From UBA3537 sp038106885 (GTDB lineage Bacteria > Bacteroidota > Bacteroidia > Flavobacteriales > Flavobacteriaceae): a stretch of 64,000 nt of DNA. The translations under genes and the position numbers were made by a program. Shown piece after piece: positions 26,333 to 35,294 of the stretch; the first letter of the stretch is position 1; every line of letters begins with the position of its first letter. The stretch lies in NCBI GenBank assembly GCA_038106885.1, contig JAYNFX010000003.1, forward strand, positions 24,748-88,747, in the 5' to 3' direction. The notes below the pieces were generated by a model. The model was given only the letters and a program-made list of their open reading frames with translations. It was not told where the DNA came from and did not search any database.

Positions 26333-27427
26333 TTATTTTTCATTAAATATCTTAAGAATTCCAGAAGTAAAGCCATCTTCTGAAAATTTCTTTCTTGCGT
26401 ACTGTAAGTTTTTTAGGCTTATTGACTCTAACTGATTCATTGATTTTGATAACTCTAAAAGCCCCTTAAACAGGCTCTTACTATCCCTCTTTTGTACAAA
26501 CAAGCTGTTTTTTTTACTACATATGTCTGGAATTCCTGCATGATTAGTAGTAACAATAAAATTACCAAACCCCATAGCTTCTATTATTGATATTGGTTGA
26601 CCTTCCATAGGATAATAAGTAGGAAGACAAAACACATTGCCCCAACTTAAAAGCTCTGTTTTTAATTTGCCACTAACAACACCTAAATATTCTGTGTTGT
26701 CCAAAATATTTATTTTTTCTAAAAGATCATTTTGGTCGTCTGGGATACTCCCTGCAATTTTGGCCTCAAACGGAATCTCGGCTGAAATTAAGGCATCCAA
26801 TGCGTCCAAAAATTCAAAAATCCCCTTTTCTGGAATTAGATTACTCATAAAAAAAAGTCTTAGTTTAGAAAAATCCTTTTTTTCAAAGACCTTGTTTTGA
26901 GGAATAATTAATGATTCTTGAACGAAATTATGCTGGATGAAAATCCTGGATTCTTCTAAAAAAGGCTCTAGTAATGGCTTTAGAGATTTTGATAAAACAA
27001 TACCTTTTGAAAAAGCCTTTAAAATGGGTTTAATTATGATCTTTTTTAATAACCCCATTTGATTGTACGAATCCTCTAAATAACCTCCTTTTACGTGTAC
27101 TACTGAAGTTTTTCTTAGAACTTTTGCAAATAATACAAATGGGGCATATTTTAATACTCCAAAAAATGTTTGCCCGATTGTACAATAAATAATATCAGCA
27201 AAAAAAACTTTATATAAACTAAAATAGTTTTTTAAAAAAGATAACTTTTTAAAATTCCAAGATCCTTGTGCAGACTGAACATTTGACCCTGAAGAAGCAT
27301 CTATCCTGGACACTTTAATTCCTCTAGATTTTATGCCTTTTTCTAGAACTAAGTTTGATAAACTTACTCCAAACAAAGGCTCTGGAAAGGGCCCAATTAT
27401 TAAAATGCGTTTGTTTTTAATAGGCAT
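26333..27427 (-). CDS. Glycosyltransferase family 4
   Basis: 364-residue GT-B enzyme: N-terminal KRILIIGPFPEPLFGVSLSN, C-terminal donor-binding region PTYYPMEGQPISIIEAMGFG with the EX7E-type glutamates. It adds a sugar in polysaccharide repeat assembly. It starts 9 nt after the flippase gene and ends before a 133-nt gap leading to the WcaF-like gene. Sugar specificity is unknown. Confidence 0.87.
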   Translation of the reverse strand: MPIKNKRILIIGPFPEPLFGVSLSNLVLEKGIKSRGIKVSRIDASSGSNVQSAQGSWNFKKLSFLKNYFSLYKVFFADIIYCTIGQTFFGVLKYAPFVLFAKVLRKTSVVHVKGGYLEDSYNQMGLLKKIIIKPILKAFSKGIVLSKSLKPLLEPFLEESRIFIQHNFVQESLIIPQNKVFEKKDFSKLRLFFMSNLIPEKGIFEFLDALDALISAEIPFEAKIAGSIPDDQNDLLEKINILDNTEYLGVVSGKLKTELLSWGNVFCLPTYYPMEGQPISIIEAMGFGNFIVTTNHAGIPDICSKKNSLFVQKRDSKSLFKGLLELSKSMNQLESISLKNLQYARKKFSEDGFTSGILKIFNEK

Positions 27428-27436
27428 AAGTCGAAA

Positions 27437-28720
27437 CTATTGAATTGGTGTTGTGTTGATCTTTAATTTATTATAAACGATTCTAGATGCGCAAAGTTGA
27501 AATAAAATATTCGAAATTGAAAACCCAATTGCCATTCCCAATGCCCCAAGTTTAAAACTTAATGAAACCCCTATTAATAACCCGATTCCGATTAAAATAA
27601 AGTATGGTTTTATGTAATAATTAGCAAGACCGGACATTTCAATAACGCTATCAGCCTGTCCAAAAAAAGAAGAAATAAAATACCCCGTACTAATAACTAT
27701 AACAATCGGGTAGGAGTAGATAAATTCCGGTCCAAAAAGAGCTAAAATATCTCTACCAAAAATTAGTAATAATGATAAAATAATTACACTTGAAAAGAAA
27801 CCAACGAAAGACGATCTTTTTACGTGTTTTGAAAGACTTGTTTTATCATTAAAAGATCTTGCAATAACTGGGGCATAAGTGGCTTTTAAAGCTTCAATAG
27901 CAATCATCATTAGCATTGCGACTTTTAGACCAATGTCATACTTCGCAACTTGATCTGGAGGACATATTAAGGACAGAAAAAAGCGGTCGCCCCATAAAAA
28001 AAGAACCGTCACATAAGATTTTAACATAAGAGGTTTGTTATATGACGAAAAACTAAGAGGTATTGCCTCGCTACTATTCTTATTCAATGAGAATTCTTTT
28101 TTAGTCCAAAAAATTGAAAATATAAAAAGTATACTTATAGCTACAAAATGAGATGTATAAATTACACCAACTGAAACTTCATTAAATACAAAATACAAAA
28201 CACATAGAACACATAAGCTTAAGAAAATTCTGCCCGTAATATTTAAAAAAGCATATTTAATGATACTTGATATAGCTCTTAATTTAGATGAATTTAGGTG
28301 AATCATAACCATAACTGGTATAGAAAGAATAATCATTGTTATCCCGTACTTTGTCCCTGGGAAAAAATTGGAAAACTGGAAAACTACAATCAATATAAGA
28401 GCAATTATTATTGATATATAAAAAACTTTACGCTCAAGCTTTTGAATCCATATTGGAACACCGATAGACTTAAAATCAGAGAATATCTTAACAAAGTGCA
28501 CATCTATACCAAACTTAAGTAATACGCAAAGAATCATTAAAATTGATAGTGCTTCGACAAAAATACCATAATCTTGAGACGAGAAAAGCTTTATTAGAAG
28601 CAAAGAAAATATATAATTAGAAATGACCGACAAGCCTCTCATTGCAATGAACCCAATTGTTTTTCTTTGGTTTACATCGTTTACCAAACGCATCACTTTG
28701 ACTAAAATCTTATTTAGCAT
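27437..28720 (-). CDS. Wzx-like polysaccharide flippase
   Basis: 427-residue polytopic protein with about 12 membrane helices in the MOP/PST superfamily (N-terminal IGFIAMRGLSVISNYIFSLL, then FSSQDYGIFVEALS). It would flip the lipid-linked repeat unit to the periplasmic face for Wzy polymerisation. It overlaps the O-antigen ligase-like gene by 11 nt, consistent with coupled translation. Confidence 0.83.
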   Translation of the reverse strand: MLNKILVKVMRLVNDVNQRKTIGFIAMRGLSVISNYIFSLLLIKLFSSQDYGIFVEALSILMILCVLLKFGIDVHFVKIFSDFKSIGVPIWIQKLERKVFYISIIIALILIVVFQFSNFFPGTKYGITMIILSIPVMVMIHLNSSKLRAISSIIKYAFLNITGRIFLSLCVLCVLYFVFNEVSVGVIYTSHFVAISILFIFSIFWTKKEFSLNKNSSEAIPLSFSSYNKPLMLKSYVTVLFLWGDRFFLSLICPPDQVAKYDIGLKVAMLMMIAIEALKATYAPVIARSFNDKTSLSKHVKRSSFVGFFSSVIILSLLLIFGRDILALFGPEFIYSYPIVIVISTGYFISSFFGQADSVIEMSGLANYYIKPYFILIGIGLLIGVSLSFKLGALGMAIGFSISNILFQLCASRIVYNKLKINTTPIQ

Positions 28721-29939
28721 TTGCTTCTTTCTTTTTAAAATTATCTACTTCTTTAAATGCAAAAAAGTTTAGTAAAAATGAAAACAGTAAAATTCCATTT
28801 TGCTTCTCAATAAAATTCTCAATCAGCGCCATTGTAAAAAACAAAAATAAAACTGAAAAATAAATAAAATCTCTAGAATTAACAGCTTTTTTAAAGCTAA
28901 TTACAAATATCGATAAGAGTGAAATAAAACCCATTATCCCGCAAGACAGCCATGCCCCTAAAAATTGGTTGTGAGAGTTAAAATAGGCGCTATTATTTTC
29001 AACATAAAATTTAGATAAGATATCTTTTACATCTCCTATTCCGTGGCCAAAGATTGGAGCCTTGGATATTGCTTCCAAAGAAAAATTATATATTCTAAGC
29101 CGAGTTGAAGTTGAGCCTATGTTGTTTAAATCAGGATTTAAGATTACCGATAAAAATTCATAAAAACGCTCTTTTAACAACTGATTTGAAAAAATTAATG
29201 CTACAAAAATAATTAGCATTAAAATAAAATAACCTAATCCCTTTCTTTTCTTTAAAGAAATAAAGTAAACTACAGAAATAATTGCCGATATCAATATTGG
29301 ACCCTTTCTAGCCAGCAGTATAAGTTGACAAAACAGAAATGCAATTGAAATAAAAAATAAAAATTTGGTAAAACTATGCTTCAGAGTTTTATAAATTGAT
29401 GTTGAAAAAATTAACGAAATCACTACTAACATAGAAGCGTAAAGAGGGTGCATTGAATACTTTCCGAATTTTACAGTAATTCTTTCTGGATAATGCAACA
29501 AATATGTTTTTGTGAAAAATCCTTTAAACAAAGAATAAATTAAAATTGCTGAGAAAAAAAGTATAGTTGAAATAAAGAAAAGCTCATAAAACCTTTTTTG
29601 TATTAGCGCGTGTTTAATGTCGTTTCTAGTATAAACAGCGTAAAATGTCAATGGCATAATTAACATAGGCGAGATGCTTAAAAGATTTTCTGTTCCCTCA
29701 CTAAAATTATCTGTATAAAAAATACTGATAAACATAAAAACAAAGTATAGAATATTGATAATTAATATTTTTAAATACTTTTTTTGACTATTCAATTTTG
29801 GTTTACAAAAAAAATAGATCGCAACTAAAGAGAATATTAAAAATGGTATATTTCTGAAATTAAAAGGAAGCAGTACTGAAACGGAGAATAATATAACTCC
29901 TAAGTTAAACAAATTTAAAAATAATTTATTCCCACTCAT
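28710..29939 (-). CDS. O-antigen ligase/polymerase family (Wzy_C) membrane protein
   Basis: 409 residues, about 10-11 membrane helices and a large periplasmic loop holding GHGIGDVKDIL and NSHNQFLGAWLSCGIMG, the Wzy_C signature with its conserved His. Such proteins ligate O-antigen to lipid A-core or polymerise repeats. The neighbour at 29940-31346 is a second polymerase-type protein. One may be ligase and the other polymerase, but sequence alone does not decide. The C-terminus is Lys-rich. Confidence 0.82.
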   Translation of the reverse strand: MSGNKLFLNLFNLGVILFSVSVLLPFNFRNIPFLIFSLVAIYFFCKPKLNSQKKYLKILIINILYFVFMFISIFYTDNFSEGTENLLSISPMLIMPLTFYAVYTRNDIKHALIQKRFYELFFISTILFFSAILIYSLFKGFFTKTYLLHYPERITVKFGKYSMHPLYASMLVVISLIFSTSIYKTLKHSFTKFLFFISIAFLFCQLILLARKGPILISAIISVVYFISLKKRKGLGYFILMLIIFVALIFSNQLLKERFYEFLSVILNPDLNNIGSTSTRLRIYNFSLEAISKAPIFGHGIGDVKDILSKFYVENNSAYFNSHNQFLGAWLSCGIMGFISLLSIFVISFKKAVNSRDFIYFSVLFLFFTMALIENFIEKQNGILLFSFLLNFFAFKEVDNFKKKEANAK

Positions 29940-31346
29940 CTATCTAAAAAGTCTAATTAAAAACTTAGGAACAAAATAAATACTAAGTAAGGGGCCTATG
30001 AAATAGGAAACACCATTTGTTAAATCGCCTCTTAACAAAAACAATAAATGAAGGGCAAAATAAAATGCTATAAACTCCTTAAAATAGTTCTTGGAAATCA
30101 TCCAAGAAATAAACTTAACAATAAAATATGCTAAAATAATTGCCAAAAGAACTACGCCAAAAACCCCTAAATTAATATACCCCTCTGAAACAATAGCATT
30201 TGATAGGTTAGAATAATCCCTCGGCGTAGTGTTCATAAGATATTCTCCTATTAATTCACCTGTTGAAGTTGGTTTTGATGCCCAAATGCTGCGGGGTATA
30301 AAAAACAAAATAACACCTAACAATTGATATCCCAAAGCAATGCCATTTATTTCTACATATTCTAAGGTTGCTAATATATTTGAAAAAGCATCATAATGAA
30401 GTGACTCAAATGCACCAGAAATAGTTCCAAACCTTAAAAATGATTCATATAATAATTCAGGTTTTTCAACAATCTGATCAAGATTTGCATCAATATGAGT
30501 TAGTGACGACATTAAAGGAAACATAATGACCATTGATAAAAACAAAAAAAGGAAAAATTTAGAATTAGAGTCTAAAAGCTTAGGGTAAAACAAATAAATT
30601 AATGCTATGTAAATTGGGCCAAGAGTGTTTCTTTTTTCAGTAAAGATATTTTTTAAAAAAAGCAGCATCACAATAAATACTAATAGACAAATAAAGATTA
30701 CTATCGTATTTGTACTTAACTTATTTTTTTCCTTCAAATATGAAATTGATGCAACAACTCCAGCTAAGGGTAAAAAAAATAAAAACTTTTTCCTTAGTAA
30801 TAGAGAAGAGACAGACTCACTTTTCGCATTTGTAATGTATATCGATTCAAAAATGTTGGTTATTACATATTCATAATTAAAACAAACTACTAGAGTACAT
30901 AATAAAAGAATTACCAAAATTGCTATCGTTGAGTGCTTATAAAAAACAAGCTTTTCATCTAATAGTAATGAATTTACAAGCCTCTTTTTCTTAAAGTATA
31001 TATAGCTTAAAAAGAATGTAATGTTAAATATTATTATTAGAATATTTGCTGTTATAACGGTTGATGTGTTAAAAATAAAGTCATTAGGAAAACGGGAGTT
31101 TGCAAGACTAAGTGAGGATATTTGAAATACTGGTGCAATGAAAAAAAACAGGTAGTTAAAAATTACATAAGACCCTAAAAATGGAGAAAACACCCTTTCT
31201 ATGTTTAGATGATAATAAGCAATTATCGTGATAACACTAAAACTTAAAAAAAATGAAATCCAAACTGATACATTTGTGTTAAATGACACAAAAGCTAATA
31301 AACTAACGCACAAATACAAAAAAGTAACTATTGTTTTTAGTCTCAT
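29940..31346 (-). CDS. O-antigen polymerase-type (Wzy) membrane protein
   Basis: 468 residues with about 12 membrane helices, very hydrophobic and AT-rich. The periplasmic loop contains FFIPRSIWASKPTSTGELIG, resembling oligosaccharide repeat-unit polymerases (the R-x-x-W-x-x-KP pattern). It directly abuts the ligase-like gene with no gap. It probably polymerises the flipped repeat units with the Wzz-like gene upstream setting chain length. Confidence 0.8.
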   Translation of the reverse strand: MRLKTIVTFLYLCVSLLAFVSFNTNVSVWISFFLSFSVITIIAYYHLNIERVFSPFLGSYVIFNYLFFFIAPVFQISSLSLANSRFPNDFIFNTSTVITANILIIIFNITFFLSYIYFKKKRLVNSLLLDEKLVFYKHSTIAILVILLLCTLVVCFNYEYVITNIFESIYITNAKSESVSSLLLRKKFLFFLPLAGVVASISYLKEKNKLSTNTIVIFICLLVFIVMLLFLKNIFTEKRNTLGPIYIALIYLFYPKLLDSNSKFFLFLFLSMVIMFPLMSSLTHIDANLDQIVEKPELLYESFLRFGTISGAFESLHYDAFSNILATLEYVEINGIALGYQLLGVILFFIPRSIWASKPTSTGELIGEYLMNTTPRDYSNLSNAIVSEGYINLGVFGVVLLAIILAYFIVKFISWMISKNYFKEFIAFYFALHLLFLLRGDLTNGVSYFIGPLLSIYFVPKFLIRLFR

Positions 31347-31405
31347 TTTATCAAAAATAAAGCTTATTGAAAAAGACTAGCGCTAGCCCTATTAGCTTAA
31401 AGCTC

Positions 31406-32467
31406 TTAAATTGTGGGTTTATATTTTTCCAAATATTTTAAAAATTCCCTTGCTAACATTATTAAAAACACTAAAGAAAGAATAAGCACCGGATAAAAAA
31501 CTTTTATAGGTAATGCTAGTCCAAGAAAATCTTTAGTATGATCTACAAAACCGCTGTCCTGTTTACTTGAAATTAAATCAATTATATTTTCTTTGTCTTT
31601 TAATTTTCTTTCAACAGTAACGATATCTTCCCTTAAATCAATATCGTTCATAAATAAATCAAATTCACGAGTTTTTTCATTCTCAGTATTGCCCTCAAAT
31701 GTAATACCTACATCACTAAGCCTGTTGGAATCCATTTGCATTACCTTTTTATAAGTCTCTTGTAGTGAGTCAGATTGTTTTAACGCTTTTACTAGTGCTT
31801 GCTTAGTTTGGGTTAACTCTAAAATGTCTTTTTTTTGTTCGTTAACAAAAAACTCATTTGTTAAGATATTACCTACTATGTTATTAAAAACACTATTAAA
31901 ATTAGCTCTAGTTTTAGACTTTATGCTTATTTGTTGAAAAGGGTGTCTATATTCATTTATATTGTTTACATATTCATCATATTCAACCTTAGATAGTGCT
32001 AATGAGTCTAAATCTTCCACATAATCATTAAACATAATTAACAAATCGTTATTGGTGATTACTGGTTCAATGTCGAAGCTAACAACCTCCTTAGAGGACT
32101 CTTCACTTAAGCCTAAAACATCTCCTAAAATTTTGTAATCTCGGTCTTTTAAAAGACCGTTATAATAGTCGATAGATCCGTAAAGGTTTTCGCCTGTTTG
32201 ATAGTTTTGACGAACTGTAATTGTTGACTTATAAATTGGATCTGAAGTCTCTTCCAATACAAATCCCGAAATAAGCCCCGTAACTGCTGCTATAGAAAAC
32301 ACTACAGTATGTTTTTTTACAAAAAAAACAACCCACACAAAACCAAAAAAAAGATTCTTAAAAATGGATGCGATGAATTGAAAAAAACGGTTGAAGGTAT
32401 TACCTATCATCACAAAAAGTTGTCCTAAGTCTACTTCTTCGTTTTGTTGTCTGCCTTTGTTGGTCAT
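31406..32467 (-). CDS. Wzz-like chain-length determinant, no kinase domain
   Basis: 353 residues: two membrane helices (about 45-67 and 325-345) enclosing a mostly helical periplasmic domain, the arrangement of polysaccharide co-polymerases. The first 45 residues are cytoplasmic and carry an extra amphipathic segment. There is no cytoplasmic tyrosine-kinase (Wzc-type) domain. It heads the cluster. Homology is judged by topology and position rather than strong motifs. A TATATTTG box lies about 120 nt upstream (minus strand, 32595-32588). Confidence 0.72.
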   Translation of the reverse strand: MTNKGRQQNEEVDLGQLFVMIGNTFNRFFQFIASIFKNLFFGFVWVVFFVKKHTVVFSIAAVTGLISGFVLEETSDPIYKSTITVRQNYQTGENLYGSIDYYNGLLKDRDYKILGDVLGLSEESSKEVVSFDIEPVITNNDLLIMFNDYVEDLDSLALSKVEYDEYVNNINEYRHPFQQISIKSKTRANFNSVFNNIVGNILTNEFFVNEQKKDILELTQTKQALVKALKQSDSLQETYKKVMQMDSNRLSDVGITFEGNTENEKTREFDLFMNDIDLREDIVTVERKLKDKENIIDLISSKQDSGFVDHTKDFLGLALPIKVFYPVLILSLVFLIMLAREFLKYLEKYKPTI

Positions 32468-32587
32468 AATATTAATTTTTGTTAGTTGGTTTTTAGCATT
32501 TAAGGTAAGTAACTAATATAATTTTAACGTGTAACAAATGATTATATTGTTTATATTAAAATATAAAATCGTTCTGTTTAACCTTGA

Positions 32588-32595
32588 CAAATATA
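32588..32595 (-). promoter_or_regulatory. Candidate -7 box for the polysaccharide cluster
   Basis: Minus-strand TATATTTG, just after the GH3-type gene and about 120 nt before the Wzz-like start. It would give an unusually long leader for this genome. No clear -33 element is visible. The rest of the 130-nt gap is AT-rich with no obvious structure. Confidence 0.3.
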
Positions 32596-32597
32596 AG

Positions 32598-34100
32598 CTA
32601 ATTGATAAGATCGTTAGAATATAAAAAATCTGCTATTTTTCTGTCATTTGATAAGCGTGGTATTTTATTTTGCCCCCCAAGCTTTCCTACGGATTTCATA
32701 TAAATTTTGAACCCTTCTTGTTTAACGACAGTTATTTTTAGGGGTCTTAAAACCTTTCCAATTATTAGATCTGAATAATATGTGTTCTGTTTTACCAGTT
32801 CAGAGTTTAATTTCTCTGCAAATTTATTAAAATTGGACGGGGGATTGTCAAACTCTATAAGCCATTCATGATAAGGCAGCCCTTTAATTGGGCTTATTTC
32901 AGGTGCTACAGTAAATTCTGAGACACTTATTTCAGAGTCCAAGATTGATAAAGATAGTGCTTGCTCAACTTCTTTGGCTATTACATGCTCTCCAAAAGCT
33001 GAAATAAAATGTTTAATTCTTCCGCTAACAATTACTCGATAAGGTGATGTCGAAGTGAACTGAACGGTATCTCCAATGTTATAAGCCCAAAGACCCGCAT
33101 TAGTAGAAATTATAATTACATAATTAACACCAATTTTTACATCCTTGATAGTTATTCTTTGGGGGCTTTTATCAAAGAATTTATCTGCTTCAACAAACTC
33201 ATAAAAAATTCCAGAATCAAGTTGAAGCAACATCCCCTTCTCTTTTTGAGAATCTTGAAATGCAAAAAATCCTTCACTTGCAGGATAAAGCTCAATACTA
33301 TCAAATTTTCTACCAATTAGGTTTTCGAATTTAGTCCGATATGGCTGATAGTTCACTCCGCCGTATATAAATAAATTAAAATTTTTAAAAATATCTCCAA
33401 CCTTTTCCTTCTTAACATCAATAAGCTTCTCAAAATACATTTGAACCCAGGACGGAATACCTGCAATAACAGTCATGTTTTCAGTAACTGTTTCATTTAC
33501 AATATGATCGACTTTTGTCTCCCAGTCCTCAATACAATTTGTCTTCCAACTAGGCATCCTGTTCTTTAATAAATAAGATGGCACATAATGTGCAGATATT
33601 CCAGACAATCTGCCGGTCTTGATCCCATTTTTTTCACTAAGTATTGGGCTACCTTGCAGAAAAATCCACTTTCCGTCAACAAAATTAGAATTGCCTGTTT
33701 CATTTATGTACATTAAAGCGGCATTCCTTGAAGCTTCGACTTGATATTTAATTGAAACATCCGTTATTGGAATGTATTTGGAGCCGGAGGTTGTTCCAGA
33801 GGTTTTTGCAAAATATAGAGGCTTCCCATTCCAAAGCACATCTGATTCTCCGTCAATCACCTTTTCTATATAGGGTTTAAGTCCTTCATAATCACGAATT
33901 GGAACTCTAGATATATAATCTGAATGATTATTAATAGATTTAAAGCTATGATCTGTTCCAAACTTAGTGTCTATTGCCGATTTAATTAATTTTTTAAAAA
34001 CACGATCTTGAGTATCAATTGGATTTGAAGCCCAATTATTAACCCTTCTTGCTATAATCGCAGCAAAAATCTTCGCAAAAAGTGATCTTATAGAGCTCAT
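32598..34100 (-). CDS. GH3-family acyl-adenylating enzyme
   Basis: 500 residues of the GH3 family, named after plant auxin-amino acid synthetases, which adenylate a carboxylate and then transfer it to an amine or other acceptor. Visible ANL-type motifs: TSGTTSGSKYIPIT (about 100-113, phosphate loop), YPASEGFFAFQ and YNIGDTVQFT. No signal peptide, so cytoplasmic. It follows the M23 peptidase gene by about 10 nt, with tatA and other envelope genes nearby. The natural substrate of bacterial GH3 proteins in this context is not known to me. Confidence 0.88.
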   Translation of the reverse strand: MSSIRSLFAKIFAAIIARRVNNWASNPIDTQDRVFKKLIKSAIDTKFGTDHSFKSINNHSDYISRVPIRDYEGLKPYIEKVIDGESDVLWNGKPLYFAKTSGTTSGSKYIPITDVSIKYQVEASRNAALMYINETGNSNFVDGKWIFLQGSPILSEKNGIKTGRLSGISAHYVPSYLLKNRMPSWKTNCIEDWETKVDHIVNETVTENMTVIAGIPSWVQMYFEKLIDVKKEKVGDIFKNFNLFIYGGVNYQPYRTKFENLIGRKFDSIELYPASEGFFAFQDSQKEKGMLLQLDSGIFYEFVEADKFFDKSPQRITIKDVKIGVNYVIIISTNAGLWAYNIGDTVQFTSTSPYRVIVSGRIKHFISAFGEHVIAKEVEQALSLSILDSEISVSEFTVAPEISPIKGLPYHEWLIEFDNPPSNFNKFAEKLNSELVKQNTYYSDLIIGKVLRPLKITVVKQEGFKIYMKSVGKLGGQNKIPRLSNDRKIADFLYSNDLIN

Positions 34101-34109
34101 TTTCTAATG

Positions 34110-34979
34110 CTAAAAATTAATAAAATTTGTTGGGTCAATTGGATTGCCATCACTCCAAAGCTCAAAATGTAAATGAGGGCCAGTACTTAATTCACCTGAA
34201 GAGCCCGAGCGAGCGATTACTTCTTGTGACTTCACAAAATCTCCTTGTTCTTTAGTTAAAACTTCATTGTGTTTATAAACAGACAGCATTTGGTTCCCAT
34301 GGTCAATTATAACTACAAATCCCGAATCTGAAGTCCATGATGCTAAAACCACCCTTCCATCCGCAACTGCCTTTACAGGTGTACCCTCAGAAACTGCTAT
34401 ATCTACCGCATAGTGCTGTATATTAACATCATACCCTGAGCTAATTATCCCTTTTAACGGAGGCAGAAAAACAAAATTTTTAACAGAGGTTGCTGACTCG
34501 AATAAGTTATACTTATCTTCATTATCTACTTTAATTCTTAAAATCGAATCTGCTTTTGAAGGATATAATTTTAATGAATCTTCATCAGCTCTTACTGAAG
34601 CATAGATAGAGTCTTTGTCAATTGATTCAAATGCAGCTTCACCACTTAACACCATCTTTATAGAATTAATATAACGATCATTCATTTTTGCAATTTGATA
34701 TAATGAATCCGTCTTATTTTCAAGGTAAATGGCTTGAGCTTGAAGTTTTGGAGAAGTATAACCGGGTATATATTCTCTTAATGGAGTAAAGGCAATAAAA
34801 ATTGTTGTTAATACAATCAATATTATTATAGAAAAAGAAGTAAATATAAACACGTTTAGCCTTGTAAGCCTGACGGCAAGTTTCTCTTCAAAGGTGTCTT
34901 CATTAAGAACTACCAGCCTATACTTGTGAAGTAATTTTTTACGTAGCTGCTTCTTATTTTTCTTTTTCCCTGTCATCAT
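34110..34979 (-). CDS. M23 (LytM) peptidoglycan endopeptidase, membrane-anchored
   Basis: 289 residues: basic cytoplasmic tail (KKKNKKQLRKK), one membrane helix (about 46-68), a helical linker, and a C-terminal M23 domain with intact zinc ligands (HYAVDIA, the region near YKHNEV, and HLHFELW). It therefore probably cuts peptide cross-links, unlike the degenerate EnvC-like protein at 2157. ATG at 34979 was chosen; a TTG two codons upstream is less likely and another ATG follows immediately. It is coupled to the GH3 gene. Confidence 0.9.
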   Translation of the reverse strand: MMTGKKKNKKQLRKKLLHKYRLVVLNEDTFEEKLAVRLTRLNVFIFTSFSIIILIVLTTIFIAFTPLREYIPGYTSPKLQAQAIYLENKTDSLYQIAKMNDRYINSIKMVLSGEAAFESIDKDSIYASVRADEDSLKLYPSKADSILRIKVDNEDKYNLFESATSVKNFVFLPPLKGIISSGYDVNIQHYAVDIAVSEGTPVKAVADGRVVLASWTSDSGFVVIIDHGNQMLSVYKHNEVLTKEQGDFVKSQEVIARSGSSGELSTGPHLHFELWSDGNPIDPTNFINF

Positions 34980-35061
34980 AAACAAAATTAAATAAAATTT
35001 GTGCTACAGATATTAATTCAACACTAAAAATTAAATTAGTATATTTTTAATAGATAATTAT

Positions 35062-35069
35062 TAACTTTG
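35062..35069 (+). promoter_or_regulatory. Candidate -7 box of tatA
   Basis: TAACTTTG matches TAnnTTTG and ends 17 nt before the tatA ATG, the same short spacing seen at gltX and the 2Fe-2S reductase gene. No -33 element is evident. Confidence 0.4.
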
Positions 35070-35086
35070 CAGTATAAAATTATCTA

Positions 35087-35269
35087 ATGATGTCTCTATT
35101 AAATTTACCACTAGCGCTTGGCCCATGGCAAATCATCTTAATTGCTATTGTAATACTACTCCTCTTTGGTGGAAAAAAAATTCCTGAACTTATGAAAGGC
35201 CTTGGGGGTGGTATAAAAGAGTTTAAAAAAGCTAGTAAAGAAGAAGAGGAAGATTCTAAGGACAATTAA
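35087..35269 (+). CDS. tatA: Twin-arginine translocase subunit TatA/TatE
   Basis: 60 residues: short N-terminus, one membrane helix (GPWQIILIAIVILLLF), the FG hinge (LLFGGKKIPEL), amphipathic helix KGLGGGIKEFKKA and an acidic tail. This is the pore-forming component of Sec-independent export of folded proteins. tatC is not in the window. The gene stands alone between two minus-strand genes. Two consecutive ATG codons are possible starts. Confidence 0.93.
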   Translation: MMSLLNLPLALGPWQIILIAIVILLLFGGKKIPELMKGLGGGIKEFKKASKEEEEDSKDN

Positions 35270-35294
35270 ATTCTCCTTTTTTAACCTTATCTCA

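Noticed and set aside
22050..32467. Polysaccharide cluster as a horizontally acquired island
   Set aside because: No integrase, insertion sequence, direct repeats or tRNA end is present. Its base composition does not differ clearly from the rest of the window by eye.
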